Counted from the stretch's first letter, positions 27,449 to 36,559 are shown. The stretch is 64,000 bases of DNA from Eubacterium sp. (GCA_024690665.1 JAILOU010000033.1:60155-124154), one strand, 5' to 3'. Program-made: numbers and translations. The notes: generated by a model not told the origin, from the sequence alone.

Positions 27449-27889
27449 TTATAATTCCTTTTTTTCTACAATTAATTTTACACCGGATACTTCCACGACC
27501 TGCGCTTCTTCTCCCGGATTAAGAATGGTTTTTTCTTCTTTAGCACGAACGGTCCATTCCATACCGTCCAAGGTCCCTTTTCCGGTCCCTTTTCGTGCAT
27601 CCACCATTTCCGTAATCATAACGGTTTTCCCAACGGCTGCTTCCACATTACTTTTATATGTTTTTTTGTTGATATACTTAAGTGCATATGGTCTTGTGCC
27701 AAACAGCATTACCAGCGATACAACGACAAATCCGGCCAGCTGCCAGCCAAAAAATGCCCCTGCGCCATAGATGATCAGTGCAACGACTGCTCCACATGCA
27801 AACCAGATTGTCGTAAGTCCCACGGTCGCAAGTTCAATTATCACACAGGCCACCAAGATTACAAGCCATAAAATCAATAAAGGTTCCAT
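27449..27889 (-). CDS. NfeD family protein
   Basis: Three membrane helices in the first 75 residues are followed by a small OB-fold domain (VEAAVGKTVMITEMVDARKGTGKGTLDGMEWTV), the pattern of short NfeD proteins. They usually act with stomatin-like proteases in membrane quality control, but no stomatin gene is adjacent here. I start at 27889 (MEPLLIL): the AGAAGG site is six bases away, while the ORF-track ATG at 27895 touches it. Confidence 0.85.
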   Translation of the reverse strand: MEPLLILWLVILVACVIIELATVGLTTIWFACGAVVALIIYGAGAFFGWQLAGFVVVSLVMLFGTRPYALKYINKKTYKSNVEAAVGKTVMITEMVDARKGTGKGTLDGMEWTVRAKEEKTILNPGEEAQVVEVSGVKLIVEKKEL

Positions 27890-27903
27890 ACTCATCCTTC
27901 TTT

Positions 27904-29625
27904 CTACTGCATATATCGTTCAATAAGCTCCCAGGTTGCACTTCTTTCAAATCCGGATTTCCAAAATGCTGCGCCGGCAAGGTTATTTTCCTGGTATACC
28001 TTTAGTTTCGCTTCTAGTGATGTCTCTTCTTCCATCCAGATCTTATAGGTCTTTCCGTCTGCTTCATATTCCGCGTAATACTGTTGTAACTCTTCGTTCC
28101 AGGTCTTTTCTGCACCATTTTCCTCTAATATGGTATCCGCTTCATCCATTCCAAGAGCCGTACTGCTTAAGGTGTAACCATTTTCCTCATCCTCCGACGG
28201 CGTCTCCTCCCACAATCTTGCATAAAATGGAAGTCCCAAAATCACCTGGTCCGCTGACACTTCTTTTAGCGTATCCGTTACTGATTCTGTCACGTAATTG
28301 ATAGAAGAAACACTGCCTTCATCGCCGCCCGCATAATGCTCATCATATGCCATGATCACCACATAATCAGCAAATGCCGCCTGCTCACTTCTATTATATG
28401 CCGTTGTGTAACCGGATGGTACATAATTATCCACCGATAACACAATTTCGTTGGCACGACACTTAATGGATAACTCTCGTACCATCTGCACGAATCCAAG
28501 CGCACCTTCGGTTGACAAAGATTCAAAGTCTAAGTTAATTCCATCAATTCCATACTGAATCGCAGCCGCAATAATCGAATTTACGAGATTATTTCGAAGT
28601 GAAGTTGTCGTTAAGACCTTCTCACAGTCAATATCCGTATTTTCCAAGTTGCTGACAAGCGCCCACACCTGCACATCATTGTCATGACAGGTCTGCACAT
28701 AATCCAGGCTGGCAATCGAAGCGATGCCGCCCTGTTCATCATCCATGTAAAACCAGGTCGGAGAGATGACATTGATATCTCCGGATCTTTCTAACACCTG
28801 GGAAATGGACTGGTTGGCAGTCTGTGAAGTTACCTGATGCCACAGCAGATTGACCTTCTCATCCATCAGATTATGCGTGATTTCTTCTTCCTGAAAATCA
28901 TTTGCCAGTGTTACCTGCGTTGTATCTGACAGCAATTTATTTTGAATATATCCAATCATGCCATCTTCCGTAACCACCTTTGACCAGTTTTCACTGCTTT
29001 CTAATATGGTTACCGTCTCGTCTTTTTCCAGCGTATCTACAATCTTACTTTTGATGCCACCCTTCTCACGAATCGCTGCTTCTTTTTTGCTGTTCGCCTG
29101 ACTTACCGTCTCCCACTTCGATGTGATGACCGCGCGGTTTGGACTTTCATAGGCCTGATGCGTCACATTGGCATATAATTCTACAAAATCAAGTGCAACA
29201 TAGGTATCCTCACCATCGGTAATGACTATTTCATAAGAAGTTTCATTTTCGCTTTTCCCTTCCGTGTAAGAAGCCTGATTCGCCTCTGCCCTGATGACCT
29301 CATTTGCCGTTGTATAAAGCAAAATATTTTCATTGGAGTCCCAATAAAATCTCTCATTAATGTTTTCTCTAAGCACCTCGTATGGCACATACACCTCTCC
29401 GGAAATGTATTTTCCGGTTTCTTCGTTTTTCTCCCGATCGATAATCAGAGCGATGTCATCCTCTTCTTCTATGTTATAATAGCTGTTTAAATCTACCGTC
29501 TCGCTTGTCGGTGTATACTTTTTCATTAAAAATGCCACTACCGCGATGAAAGCTATTACAACCACCGCCAATACCAGCATTAACTTTTTCTTTCTTTCTC
29601 TTCGGGCTTTTAACCTGCGTCCCAT
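27904..29625 (-). CDS. membrane-anchored GH18 hydrolase with SH3 domain
   Basis: A 573-residue protein with an N-terminal anchor (LMLVLAVVVIAFIAVVAFLM), a copper-amine-oxidase-N-like region (about 45-170), an SH3 domain (about 180-235, IVDTLEKDETVTILESSENWSKV) and a C-terminal GH18 domain. The GH18 active site GIDGINLDFES fits DxxDxDxE with one change at the second position, and the catalytic Glu is kept. Close clostridial relatives cut peptidoglycan or chitin-like sugars at the cell surface. It is followed by the NfeD gene after 14 bases. Confidence 0.85.
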   Translation of the reverse strand: MGRRLKARRERKKKLMLVLAVVVIAFIAVVAFLMKKYTPTSETVDLNSYYNIEEEDDIALIIDREKNEETGKYISGEVYVPYEVLRENINERFYWDSNENILLYTTANEVIRAEANQASYTEGKSENETSYEIVITDGEDTYVALDFVELYANVTHQAYESPNRAVITSKWETVSQANSKKEAAIREKGGIKSKIVDTLEKDETVTILESSENWSKVVTEDGMIGYIQNKLLSDTTQVTLANDFQEEEITHNLMDEKVNLLWHQVTSQTANQSISQVLERSGDINVISPTWFYMDDEQGGIASIASLDYVQTCHDNDVQVWALVSNLENTDIDCEKVLTTTSLRNNLVNSIIAAAIQYGIDGINLDFESLSTEGALGFVQMVRELSIKCRANEIVLSVDNYVPSGYTTAYNRSEQAAFADYVVIMAYDEHYAGGDEGSVSSINYVTESVTDTLKEVSADQVILGLPFYARLWEETPSEDEENGYTLSSTALGMDEADTILEENGAEKTWNEELQQYYAEYEADGKTYKIWMEEETSLEAKLKVYQENNLAGAAFWKSGFERSATWELIERYMQ

Positions 29626-29661
29626 ATAGTTCCTCCTTGCCTCCCCGTTTTATCTGAAACG

Positions 29662-29691
29662 ATTATAACATACTTCACGTTTATACCCTAA
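29662..29691 (-). promoter_or_regulatory. promoter of the GH18 gene
   Basis: A TATAAT with an extended TG element and a weak TTAGGG box 18 bases away lie about 40 bases before the GH18 start, on the minus strand. Confidence 0.5.
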
Positions 29692-29706
29692 TTAAATAAG
29701 AAGAAA

Positions 29707-29740
29707 CCGCGCAGAAAGCCTGTTATGCCTGTCTGCGCGG
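29707..29740 (-). terminator. GC-rich hairpin, terminator of the kinase operon
   Basis: CCGCGCAGA/TCTGCGCGG forms a nine-base-pair stem, followed on the minus strand by TTTCTTCTT. It separates the small protein gene at 29882 from the GH18 gene. The stretch 29745-29881 shows nothing further that I can name. Confidence 0.65.
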
Positions 29741-29881
29741 CGCCTTTTCTGATAGCCAGAGCTCTGCCCTGTCTACCTTTCATATTTCTTAAAAATCCTC
29801 TTTCTTATTTCCAATCCAAATCCTTCTCTACATTCTGATTGTTAATAAGTTTCAATTTGGTATATAAGTCCTTTAGGTTAG

Positions 29882-30079
29882 TTATTCCGCAATCCGGTCA
29901 AACCGGATTTCCTTTAATGTCCCCCCTTCAAATACATAGTCGCGCATATATTCCCCCTGATCTTGAACGCTGAGTTTTTGCGCGATGCTCTGAGAAGTGA
30001 TCTCACAGCCTCCAAGCCGTATTACCACTCCATGATTCTCATAATCCCGAAGTTCTACTTCTAGTTCAACTTTTTTCAT
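29882..30079 (-). CDS. small hypothetical protein at the end of the kinase operon
   Basis: A 65-residue protein (MKKVELEVELRDYENHGVV...) with alternating charged and hydrophobic residues that suggest a compact beta-rich fold. No known family was recognised. I use the inner ATG at 30079, because GGGGGA lies upstream of it and the ORF-track start has no ribosome site. It follows the MinD-like gene by 49 bases and ends at a terminator, so it probably belongs to the kinase operon. Confidence 0.5.
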   Translation of the reverse strand: MKKVELEVELRDYENHGVVIRLGGCEITSQSIAQKLSVQDQGEYMRDYVFEGGTLKEIRFDRIAE

Positions 30080-30128
30080 TTTTTTTAAATCCCCCATAAA
30101 CAAATATTATAGTTTCGTTTTTATCCAT

Positions 30129-30656
30129 TTATAGTTGTGTCAACAATTGTAAAAACCTGTAACTTTTCTGATCAATCTGAAACGGATCTTCGATGAATGG
30201 CATACGAATTAGCTTTACGTGATATAATTTCTCATACGCCTTTTGCAATCTTCTGCTTCCCGACAATATTACGATCTTCTCCTCGTCTTGGTTTCCGCTT
30301 ACTTTTATTTTCTCAAGAAATTCCCCTGTTTTCGCTGCTTTCCAAGGAAGCACGCTGCTTACGATAATTCTAACATCTAAATAATTAACAAGTTCAACGT
30401 ACTCGTCAAGGCGACTACCCATGTCATACACTATGCACTCATACTCTGTGCTTAATGCTGCTTCCTCTGCAGTGGCAACAAGTCCTTTCTTTAAAAATCC
30501 GGACTGATATAACTGTCGGCTTTCGCTTTTATCGATAATAATCGTTTTTTTTCCTCTGATATCTGTTGCATATTCACCAATCAGCAAACACAATTGCGTT
30601 GTGCCGAGACCTCTGGCAGCGCCGCATACCCCTATGCGCATCTGCTGTTTTGCCAT
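30129..30656 (-). CDS. MinD/ParA-like protein with a lysine-less P-loop
   Basis: A 175-residue protein that begins with a P-loop-like motif, MRIGVCGAARGLGTTQ, followed by an Asp-containing strand (KKTIIIDKSES) and a second strand (CIVYDMGSRLD), the order seen in MinD/ParA ATPases. The usual lysine of the P-loop is replaced by threonine (GTT), so ATP binding is uncertain. The next gene upstream encodes a kinase whose C-terminus has the same type of motif (CTARVGTTH). The two genes are 13 bases apart and probably work together. Function unknown. Confidence 0.6.
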   Translation of the reverse strand: MAKQQMRIGVCGAARGLGTTQLCLLIGEYATDIRGKKTIIIDKSESRQLYQSGFLKKGLVATAEEAALSTEYECIVYDMGSRLDEYVELVNYLDVRIIVSSVLPWKAAKTGEFLEKIKVSGNQDEEKIVILSGSRRLQKAYEKLYHVKLIRMPFIEDPFQIDQKSYRFLQLLTQL

Positions 30657-30669
30657 CCGTTTATGAATT

Positions 30670-32058
30670 TTAATTCAAGAAACCTCCCTTCTCCAATAAC
30701 TCCCAAAACTTCATCCTTTCCTTCCCCAGGTAAAATGGATTGGTTTGCCTGGAAAAAGAATAAATCTGCCTGTTTAAATACCTTCGGAGTTTGCTTTTTA
30801 ATCTTTGGTCCTCACAGTTAAGCACCACTATTACCTCAAACATTTCCGCAAGTTCCTCAATCTGCGCAGCCGCCTGCGGCCATAACCAACAGCTTCCGTC
30901 CATTACATAGAGAAGCACCTTTTGCTTTTTTTCTTCTTGGGAATACATCTCAAGACGAATCTTTTGCGCTCCGTAATCTCTTACACATACCGGCCATCTT
31001 CGTTCCACCTGAAAAGAATCTCCATAACTTGGCACTCCTATAAAGTGTCCGTACGATATGACTCCTCCCGTGTCTTTCATATTGGCATATGTATAAGTCA
31101 GCTGTTGCAATAATCCCGATGAGTTTTCCTCCTGGTATACTGCACTTTCATGCCTTTGTGCGTTCAGATAACTTACCAGAGAAATTGCGATATGTGTCGT
31201 ACCGACGCGGGCAGTACAACCCATAACAAAAATGTCTGTTTTAAGATGTTTGCTTTCCGGCCCGTATTGATGATGCTTTAACAGGTCCTGCCTTACCGCC
31301 TGTATAGACTGGTATCTTTTATTCGGCTCCTCTTGCAGCATTTTGGTCAGAATTCTTTCTAGTTTTCTGGAAATTAATTTCCGTTCGGGGGTTTTCTGTT
31401 TCGATATTCCGGAATAGTAATGATGATAGATTAGATAATATAGAACAGCACCAAGCTCATAGATATCGGTTCTACAATCAATGTTTTTCATGGAATACTT
31501 TTCAGGTGCAGCAAATTCGCAGGTAATTCCTGTCGTTTCCGTAATCGAGCTGCCAGCAATAGCCATTCCAAAATCAATCAGCTTAAGGTGCCCTCCACTC
31601 ATTATGATGTGTTCTGGTTTAAGATCCAGATAGAGAATCGGTTGCGGCTTTTGTTCGTGAAGATACTGCAATATATCACAAAGCTGAATCGCAAAATCAA
31701 TCAGCACTTCCTGTGAAAGAGGTTGCTCTTCTTCATAATATCTAAGCAACGACAATCCTTGTACATACTCTTCAACGATATAATAGTACTCATCGTCTTC
31801 TTCTACATCATATATGATTGGAATTCCCGGATGTCTAAGATTTTTTAGTAGATCTGCTTCCAGAAGCAATGAAGGTTGCGTGGAACGTGTCTTAGAAATA
31901 CACTTAATTGCGCGATAATCCTTCAATCTCTTATGTTCTGCCAGATACACCGTGCTACTTCCTCCTGAACCAAGCGGCCTAAGTAGCCGGTACCTTTCAG
32001 AAATATATGCATTTTGTATCTGTCTGACACTCCTTTCTGTAAGTCGCGTCGCAAACAT
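30670..32058 (-). CDS. Ser/Thr protein kinase fused to a MinD-like domain
   Basis: Residues about 23-260 are an eukaryotic-like kinase domain: Gly loop LGSGGSSTVYLAE, ATP lysine in YRAIK (52), catalytic loop YLDLKPEH (His of HRD changed to Tyr), and DFG at 162-164. After residue 274 the protein switches to a MinD-like domain, DIFVMGCTARVGTTHIAIS, whose P-loop also lacks the lysine. No membrane segment or PASTA repeat is present, so it is not a PrkC-type wall sensor. Its partner gene is the MinD-like protein at 30129. The FHA protein of the Tad operon is a possible phospho-reader, by inference only. The ribosome site is weak, so the exact start is uncertain. Confidence 0.82.
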   Translation of the reverse strand: MFATRLTERSVRQIQNAYISERYRLLRPLGSGGSSTVYLAEHKRLKDYRAIKCISKTRSTQPSLLLEADLLKNLRHPGIPIIYDVEEDDEYYYIVEEYVQGLSLLRYYEEEQPLSQEVLIDFAIQLCDILQYLHEQKPQPILYLDLKPEHIIMSGGHLKLIDFGMAIAGSSITETTGITCEFAAPEKYSMKNIDCRTDIYELGAVLYYLIYHHYYSGISKQKTPERKLISRKLERILTKMLQEEPNKRYQSIQAVRQDLLKHHQYGPESKHLKTDIFVMGCTARVGTTHIAISLVSYLNAQRHESAVYQEENSSGLLQQLTYTYANMKDTGGVISYGHFIGVPSYGDSFQVERRWPVCVRDYGAQKIRLEMYSQEEKKQKVLLYVMDGSCWLWPQAAAQIEELAEMFEVIVVLNCEDQRLKSKLRRYLNRQIYSFSRQTNPFYLGKERMKFWELLEKGGFLN

Positions 32059-32146
32059 CTTGAGACATTTATATCATAGGTTTTTTCAATTTGACAAGCC
32101 CCCAAATAAACTTTGTGAATTTTTCCTAATAAATTAGTCCTACTTC

Positions 32147-32175
32147 TTGACTAAAGAGCCAAGATTGTTTATACT
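32147..32175 (+). promoter_or_regulatory. promoter of mecA
   Basis: TTGACT and TATACT are 17 bases apart, placing the transcript start near 32182, about 60 bases before the mecA ATG. Confidence 0.75.
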
Positions 32176-32242
32176 ACCCTTACTCTAATAAATGACTTAA
32201 AATCAACTGTTTGAGTCACTTTTACGAAATGGGGTGATACCT

Positions 32243-33037
32243 ATGAGAATCGAGAAAATCTCTGATAATCAAATTCGCTGTATCCTCTCCAAAGAGGATC
32301 TAGACACCCGTCAAATCAAGCTCAGTGAACTTGCTTACGGTTCCGAAAAAGCAAAGTCATTATTTCGCGATATGATGCAGCAGGCGTCTTATGAATTTGG
32401 TTTTGAAGCAGACGATATTCCTCTTATGATTGAGGCTATTCCGATGTCTGCAGATAAAATTACACTTTTAATTACAAAAGTTGAATATCCAGAAGAACTA
32501 GATACCAGATTTTCCAGTTTTTCACCAATGGATGACGAAGATACGTATGAACACTATGATGATTCTCATGCATCTTCTGATCAGTTTGAAGCCGATGAAG
32601 CGCTTGGCTTGTTCGAAAAGATGTTAGAACATCACAATGAAAAGAAGGATACCGGCAAGGAGCCGACTCATTTTACACCGCTAGGTCAGGCTGTTTCCAA
32701 TGGATTTAAGACGGAACCGGAACCAGCGCCTAAGACACATGTGAATATTTTCAAATTGTTCATTTTTACCAATTTGGACGAGTTGGTTCAGCTTAGTCAC
32801 GTTGTAGATACCTTCTATCACGGTGACAACAAGTTATACAAAGATCCTGTTTCTTCTAAGTATTACCTTGTTGTATGTAAGTCTTCTCATTCCGTTGAAG
32901 AATTTACAAAACTTTGCAATATTTTGGTTGAGTATGCACACAATGAAAAGTACTCCGTTGCCATGCAAGCTTACTTTGATGAGCATTTTGACCTCATTCT
33001 TTCTGATAATGCATTATCATCACTAGCCAAATTATAA
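32243..33037 (+). CDS. mecA: adaptor protein MecA
   Basis: A 264-residue adaptor that delivers proteins to the ClpC-ClpP protease. The N-terminal domain (MRIEKISDNQIRCILSKEDL...) binds targets, an acidic linker follows (about 95-150), and the C-terminal domain (FIFTNLDELVQLSHVV...LYKDPVSSKYYLVV) binds ClpC. I start at 32243, five bases after the GGGGTGA site, instead of the GTG at 32234, which is part of that site. It stands alone with its own promoter and terminator. Confidence 0.92.
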   Translation: MRIEKISDNQIRCILSKEDLDTRQIKLSELAYGSEKAKSLFRDMMQQASYEFGFEADDIPLMIEAIPMSADKITLLITKVEYPEELDTRFSSFSPMDDEDTYEHYDDSHASSDQFEADEALGLFEKMLEHHNEKKDTGKEPTHFTPLGQAVSNGFKTEPEPAPKTHVNIFKLFIFTNLDELVQLSHVVDTFYHGDNKLYKDPVSSKYYLVVCKSSHSVEEFTKLCNILVEYAHNEKYSVAMQAYFDEHFDLILSDNALSSLAKL

Positions 33038-33042
33038 ACATA

Positions 33043-33080
33043 ACTGATATGTCTGCATTTGCCGGCATATCAGTTTTTTT
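33043..33080 (+). terminator. terminator of mecA
   Basis: The stem ACTGATATG/CATATCAGT is followed by seven Ts. Confidence 0.85.
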
Positions 33081-33084
33081 ACGC

Positions 33085-33117
33085 AAAAAAAGAGCAGATG
33101 CATCCTGCATCTGCTCT
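33085..33117 (-). terminator. terminator of the DUF1858 gene
   Basis: The 12-bp stem AGAGCAGATGCA/TGCATCTGCTCT, with a short loop, is followed on the minus strand by a T run. Confidence 0.88.
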
Positions 33118-33132
33118 GATTGGTTCTTTTGA

Positions 33133-33336
33133 TTATTCGTTCATGAAATCGTTGATTGTCTCAACCAGTTCATCCGGATTTAATCCGTGAACCAATGCTG
33201 CTTCTTCAATTGTCTCCATCTGTGAAGATGGGCATCCAAGGCAATGCATTCCAATTCCTAATAAAATTGGAGATACATCCTTTTCCATTCTTAATAACTC
33301 ACCGATTTTTGTTGTTTTCTCAATTACCTGTGCCAT
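33133..33336 (-). CDS. DUF1858 redox-disulfide protein
   Basis: A 67-residue protein with the DUF1858 pattern: a helical start (IEKTTKIGELLRMEKDVSPILLGIGM) then HCLGCPSSQMETIEEAALVHG. The CxxC pair is thought to form a redox-active disulfide. These proteins often accompany hybrid-cluster or iron-sulfur proteins; here a ferredoxin gene lies close by and divergent. The precise partner is unknown. Confidence 0.88.
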   Translation of the reverse strand: MAQVIEKTTKIGELLRMEKDVSPILLGIGMHCLGCPSSQMETIEEAALVHGLNPDELVETINDFMNE

Positions 33337-33491
33337 AGTATGAACCTCCTAATTGTTTCAACTTTTCATTCTGAAAATCACTTGTGCGCAACTAACTAGT
33401 TTGTTTATTATAATATGTTTTATACGATTTCGCAATACTCATTTTCGACCATATGTCTAATTTCCGTTTATAAAAATAACAAATGTTATGC

Positions 33492-33521
33492 TTGAATAAC
33501 CGTATATGCGTGATATATGAT
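33492..33521 (+). promoter_or_regulatory. promoter of the ferredoxin gene
   Basis: TTGAAT and TATGAT are 18 bases apart, about 57 bases before the ferredoxin start. Confidence 0.55.
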
Positions 33522-33577
33522 AACAGTAATCAATATTATATTTTAAATTTGGAAAGATTTTAAAGGAGGATTTAAAC

Positions 33578-33748
33578 ATGGCTTATGTAATTTCTGATTC
33601 TTGTGTTTCTTGTGGAGCTTGTGAAGGTGAATGTCCAGTAGGAGCAATCTCAGCTGGTGATTCTCAGTACGAAATCGACGCTGCTTCTTGCATCGACTGC
33701 GGAGCTTGCGCTGGTACTTGCCCAACAGGAGCTATTTCACAGGGCTAA
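33578..33748 (+). CDS. 2[4Fe-4S] ferredoxin
   Basis: This 56-residue gene is too short for the ORF track. It reads MAYVISDSCVSCGACEGECP...CIDCGACAGTCPTGAISQG, with two CxxCxxCxxxCP motifs that bind two [4Fe-4S] clusters, the classic clostridial ferredoxin. AAAGGAGGA lies eight bases before the ATG, a promoter is present upstream and a strong terminator follows. It would carry low-potential electrons in fermentation. The strong signals suggest high expression. Confidence 0.95.
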   Translation: MAYVISDSCVSCGACEGECPVGAISAGDSQYEIDAASCIDCGACAGTCPTGAISQG

Positions 33749-33766
33749 TTAAAAACGATTTATAAG

Positions 33767-33804
33767 ATAAGCTTCCTGCTAATTGGCGGGAAGCTTATTT
33801 TTTT
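33767..33804. terminator. terminator of ferredoxin, shared with the convergent PucR gene
   Basis: The stem ATAAGCTTCC/GGAAGCTTAT (the last pair of the arms may extend) is followed by a T run on the plus strand. It overlaps the last codons of the convergent PucR-type gene. Confidence 0.85.
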
Positions 33805-35245
33805 CCATCTCAAAGGACATTAAGATATGTAACTGTACATAGTATTCACTTAAATCATTTCCAATTAACTCTTTTAAACGATCAAGCCGGTAAAGCAGTG
33901 TATTTCTGTGAAGATGCATTTCATTTGCCGTATTCGCTATATTTTTCAGATTCTTCAGATAGATATAAAGCGTATTATAAAATTCTGTATGATGTTTCTT
34001 ATCATATTCTCTAAGTACTTTTAGCGCCGGATGCTCAATTTCCTGCACGATAGTCTTATGCATCTGGCTAAACAGATACGACAACATGTATTCATTCCCC
34101 GCATAAATCATGCCGATTTCTTTTTGTACCTGCAAAGATGTCACCTCTACAAATCGATAATTTTCATACAAAGAATCTTCCATCGTAAATTCATTGCCGT
34201 AAGTTGCATAATAATTACTGCTCAATAGCCATCCCTTAAGCTGTTCATGCAGGGTCTCTTTCTTATTTCTGGAAATATTCGCTATCACGCAGATGGACAA
34301 ATCATTTGTCACCGCATAGATATCCTTAATCCCGACGTTTAACGCCTGCATAAGATGTGTGTTGATGGAATAGGGCTGAAACGGTGCATCCAGCTTATAG
34401 CATAAGAGCCGGTCGTCTTTCTTCCATCCAAGCAGCAAAAACCTTCTGACCAGTTCTGATGTATCAGCACTTTCATCGGTAATCGCAGCACGAATCTGTG
34501 TATCCAGGATGATATTTTGCTGCTCCTGGATATGAAGCTCAAACCAGCGCTGCAGATATTCACAAAACAGCTGATAGCTGTCGATATCTCCCTGCGTCTC
34601 ATCATGATCAAGCACAATATATGTTGAAGATCCAAGAAAGTTCCCATCAAGCTGATAATTGTAATGATAGCCTGCATTTGGCAAAACCTGATTTTTTTCC
34701 TGATAACTATAGATTCCTTTTCTGCTGATTCGATTAGGATCATAACGATTGAACTTAATCAAAAAATCCATCTCACAAGTTCCGTATTCCAGGATATAAT
34801 CCCACATCTCATCAACATCACCAATTCCGTACTTCTTCGTATGTGCCAGATGACGCTGCGCGGAGTCCAGCAAAAATACAGGTCTTTTTAAAATGTCTTC
34901 CGAAGCATCAAATAAATCCTGAAGCATCGCTCCACCGGCGAGAAGACTTAACATCTTATTTCCCCAAGCCGTGTACATTGATAAGATATCAAGCACATCA
35001 TTTAACACAGACTCTAAATCATCCGTATTAAGCTGAAGAAGATTATTATTATGTGCGCAGATAATCCGCTCATCGCCATGTACAAACAGATCTCTTAGAC
35101 GACCGATGTACAGGGTATTTTTCTGAGGCGCAACATCCGCAGAAAACAAGCGAACCGACTCAATCTCAAATTGGTCTTCTTTAATGCTGGCCGTCGGCTT
35201 ATACTTCTGCAAATGATTCGCAAAAATCCACATCGTTAATTTCAT
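33779..35245 (-). CDS. PucR-family transcriptional regulator
   Basis: A 488-residue regulator ending in the PucR helix-turn-helix (NIANTANEMHLHRNTLLYRLDRLKELIG, near residue 430), with a long sensory N-terminus. It is divergent from the URO-D family gene at 35390 across a 144-base gap with two similar AT-rich palindromes, so it probably controls that gene and itself. It has the same architecture type as the regulator at the left edge. Ligand unknown. Confidence 0.85.
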   Translation of the reverse strand: MKLTMWIFANHLQKYKPTASIKEDQFEIESVRLFSADVAPQKNTLYIGRLRDLFVHGDERIICAHNNNLLQLNTDDLESVLNDVLDILSMYTAWGNKMLSLLAGGAMLQDLFDASEDILKRPVFLLDSAQRHLAHTKKYGIGDVDEMWDYILEYGTCEMDFLIKFNRYDPNRISRKGIYSYQEKNQVLPNAGYHYNYQLDGNFLGSSTYIVLDHDETQGDIDSYQLFCEYLQRWFELHIQEQQNIILDTQIRAAITDESADTSELVRRFLLLGWKKDDRLLCYKLDAPFQPYSINTHLMQALNVGIKDIYAVTNDLSICVIANISRNKKETLHEQLKGWLLSSNYYATYGNEFTMEDSLYENYRFVEVTSLQVQKEIGMIYAGNEYMLSYLFSQMHKTIVQEIEHPALKVLREYDKKHHTEFYNTLYIYLKNLKNIANTANEMHLHRNTLLYRLDRLKELIGNDLSEYYVQLHILMSFEMEKNKLPAN

Positions 35246-35270
35246 TCGAACTCGCTCCTTTTATTTAGTA

Positions 35271-35330
35271 TATTATATACGATATTCATTTTCAAATATT
35301 TCTATTTTCATATACTATATACGTGATATT
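35271..35330. promoter_or_regulatory. paired candidate operators in the PucR / URO-D divergent gap
   Basis: TATATACGATATT (35274-35286) and TATATACGTGATATT (35316-35330) are near-repeats, each preceded by an AT-rich palindromic stretch. The placement between two divergent genes fits binding sites for the PucR regulator. Confidence 0.4.
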
Positions 35331-35389
35331 ATTTCTGTTTCTGTGGTTTACTTAAGGTAGATAGAACATTGATTGAAAGGAGATTTATT

Positions 35390-36508
35390 ATGAATTCAAA
35401 TGAAAAATTCGAACGTATGTTGAATCTTGAAAAACCGAATGATAGAAGCGAAATTCCTTATTTTCCACAAATCTTAACCTGGGCCGGCACCTGTTCCGGA
35501 ATCTCTCAGGCAGATATTGTTAATAATGTAGACCGTAATATAGAAGCTTTAGACCTTACCTTTGAAAAGATTGGAAAACCTGATGTTATGATGATGGTTA
35601 CACTTCATGACAACGTCTTTATTATGGGGCTTCCGGTTCGTGTACCGGGAAAGGAACTTCCGGATGATGCACTGTATCAGTTCGTGGAGACCGATTTGTT
35701 TGAAATCCCGGATGGTGGAGAATATGAAAGAATCCTGCAGATGGGTTGGCAGGCCTGGAACGGCATGATGATGTGCAAGATTCAAAACCCTCCGTTCACT
35801 TCTCCGGAACAACTGATGGCTAGATTTGGTGAGATGGGTCAGAACATGGGTAAGATGGCTGCACATTTTTGTCCGCAAGGCATTGCCCCTCTTAGTCACA
35901 CGGCCTGCGCTCCGGTTTATGATACCTTATCTCAGATGCATACCATGGAGGAATTTTGTTATGACATGTTTGATTATCCGGATGAGCTAAAAGCAGCTAT
36001 TATGAAATCTACTCCGGATGTTATCGGTCAGACCATTGGCATGTGTAAGCAAGTAAACGGTACTAGAGCCGCAGTCTATGCTATGCGCTCTTCTGCAACT
36101 TTTGTTTCGGCTGATGCCTTTGGCGAATTTTGTTGGCCGGCACTGAAGATGATGATAGAAGCATTCTGGGCGGAAGGCATTCGTACCATTCTTCATGCAG
36201 ATGGTAACTGGCTTCCAATGCTTGAATACTTTACACAGGTTCCTAAGTCTTCGGTTCATTTTGAATTCGACAGTGCAACCGACATGCGAAAAGCTTATGA
36301 AATCATCGGTGGCTGGCAAAGCATGCGTGGCGATGTTCCTGCAGCAATGTTATCATACGGTACGCCGGATGAAGTTGCGCAGTATTGCGAAAGCCTGATT
36401 ACCGACATTGGTATGAAAGGTGGCTTAATGCTTGGTTCCGGCTGTGAAGTTCCGATGAACGCGAAGCTGGAAAATGTAATTGCAATGGGGAACTCCTTAA
36501 AACTATAA
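35390..36508 (+). CDS. uroporphyrinogen decarboxylase (URO-D) family protein, methyltransferase-like
   Basis: A 372-residue TIM-barrel protein of the URO-D/MtaA/CmuA superfamily. HADGNW near residue 275 stands where corrinoid methyltransferases have their metal-site His, and a later Cys lies in GSGCEVP, so a metal-dependent methyl transfer is more likely than haem synthesis. No haem gene or corrinoid protein is next to it. I start at 35390 (MNSNEKF) after AAAGGAG, not the ORF-track 35369. The adjacent divergent PucR-type gene is the likely regulator. Substrate unknown. Confidence 0.78.
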   Translation: MNSNEKFERMLNLEKPNDRSEIPYFPQILTWAGTCSGISQADIVNNVDRNIEALDLTFEKIGKPDVMMMVTLHDNVFIMGLPVRVPGKELPDDALYQFVETDLFEIPDGGEYERILQMGWQAWNGMMMCKIQNPPFTSPEQLMARFGEMGQNMGKMAAHFCPQGIAPLSHTACAPVYDTLSQMHTMEEFCYDMFDYPDELKAAIMKSTPDVIGQTIGMCKQVNGTRAAVYAMRSSATFVSADAFGEFCWPALKMMIEAFWAEGIRTILHADGNWLPMLEYFTQVPKSSVHFEFDSATDMRKAYEIIGGWQSMRGDVPAAMLSYGTPDEVAQYCESLITDIGMKGGLMLGSGCEVPMNAKLENVIAMGNSLKL

Positions 36509-36523
36509 TACGAATAAAATGCT

Positions 36524-36559
36524 AAAAATGAGCAGAATCCGTAAGGACTCTACTCATTT

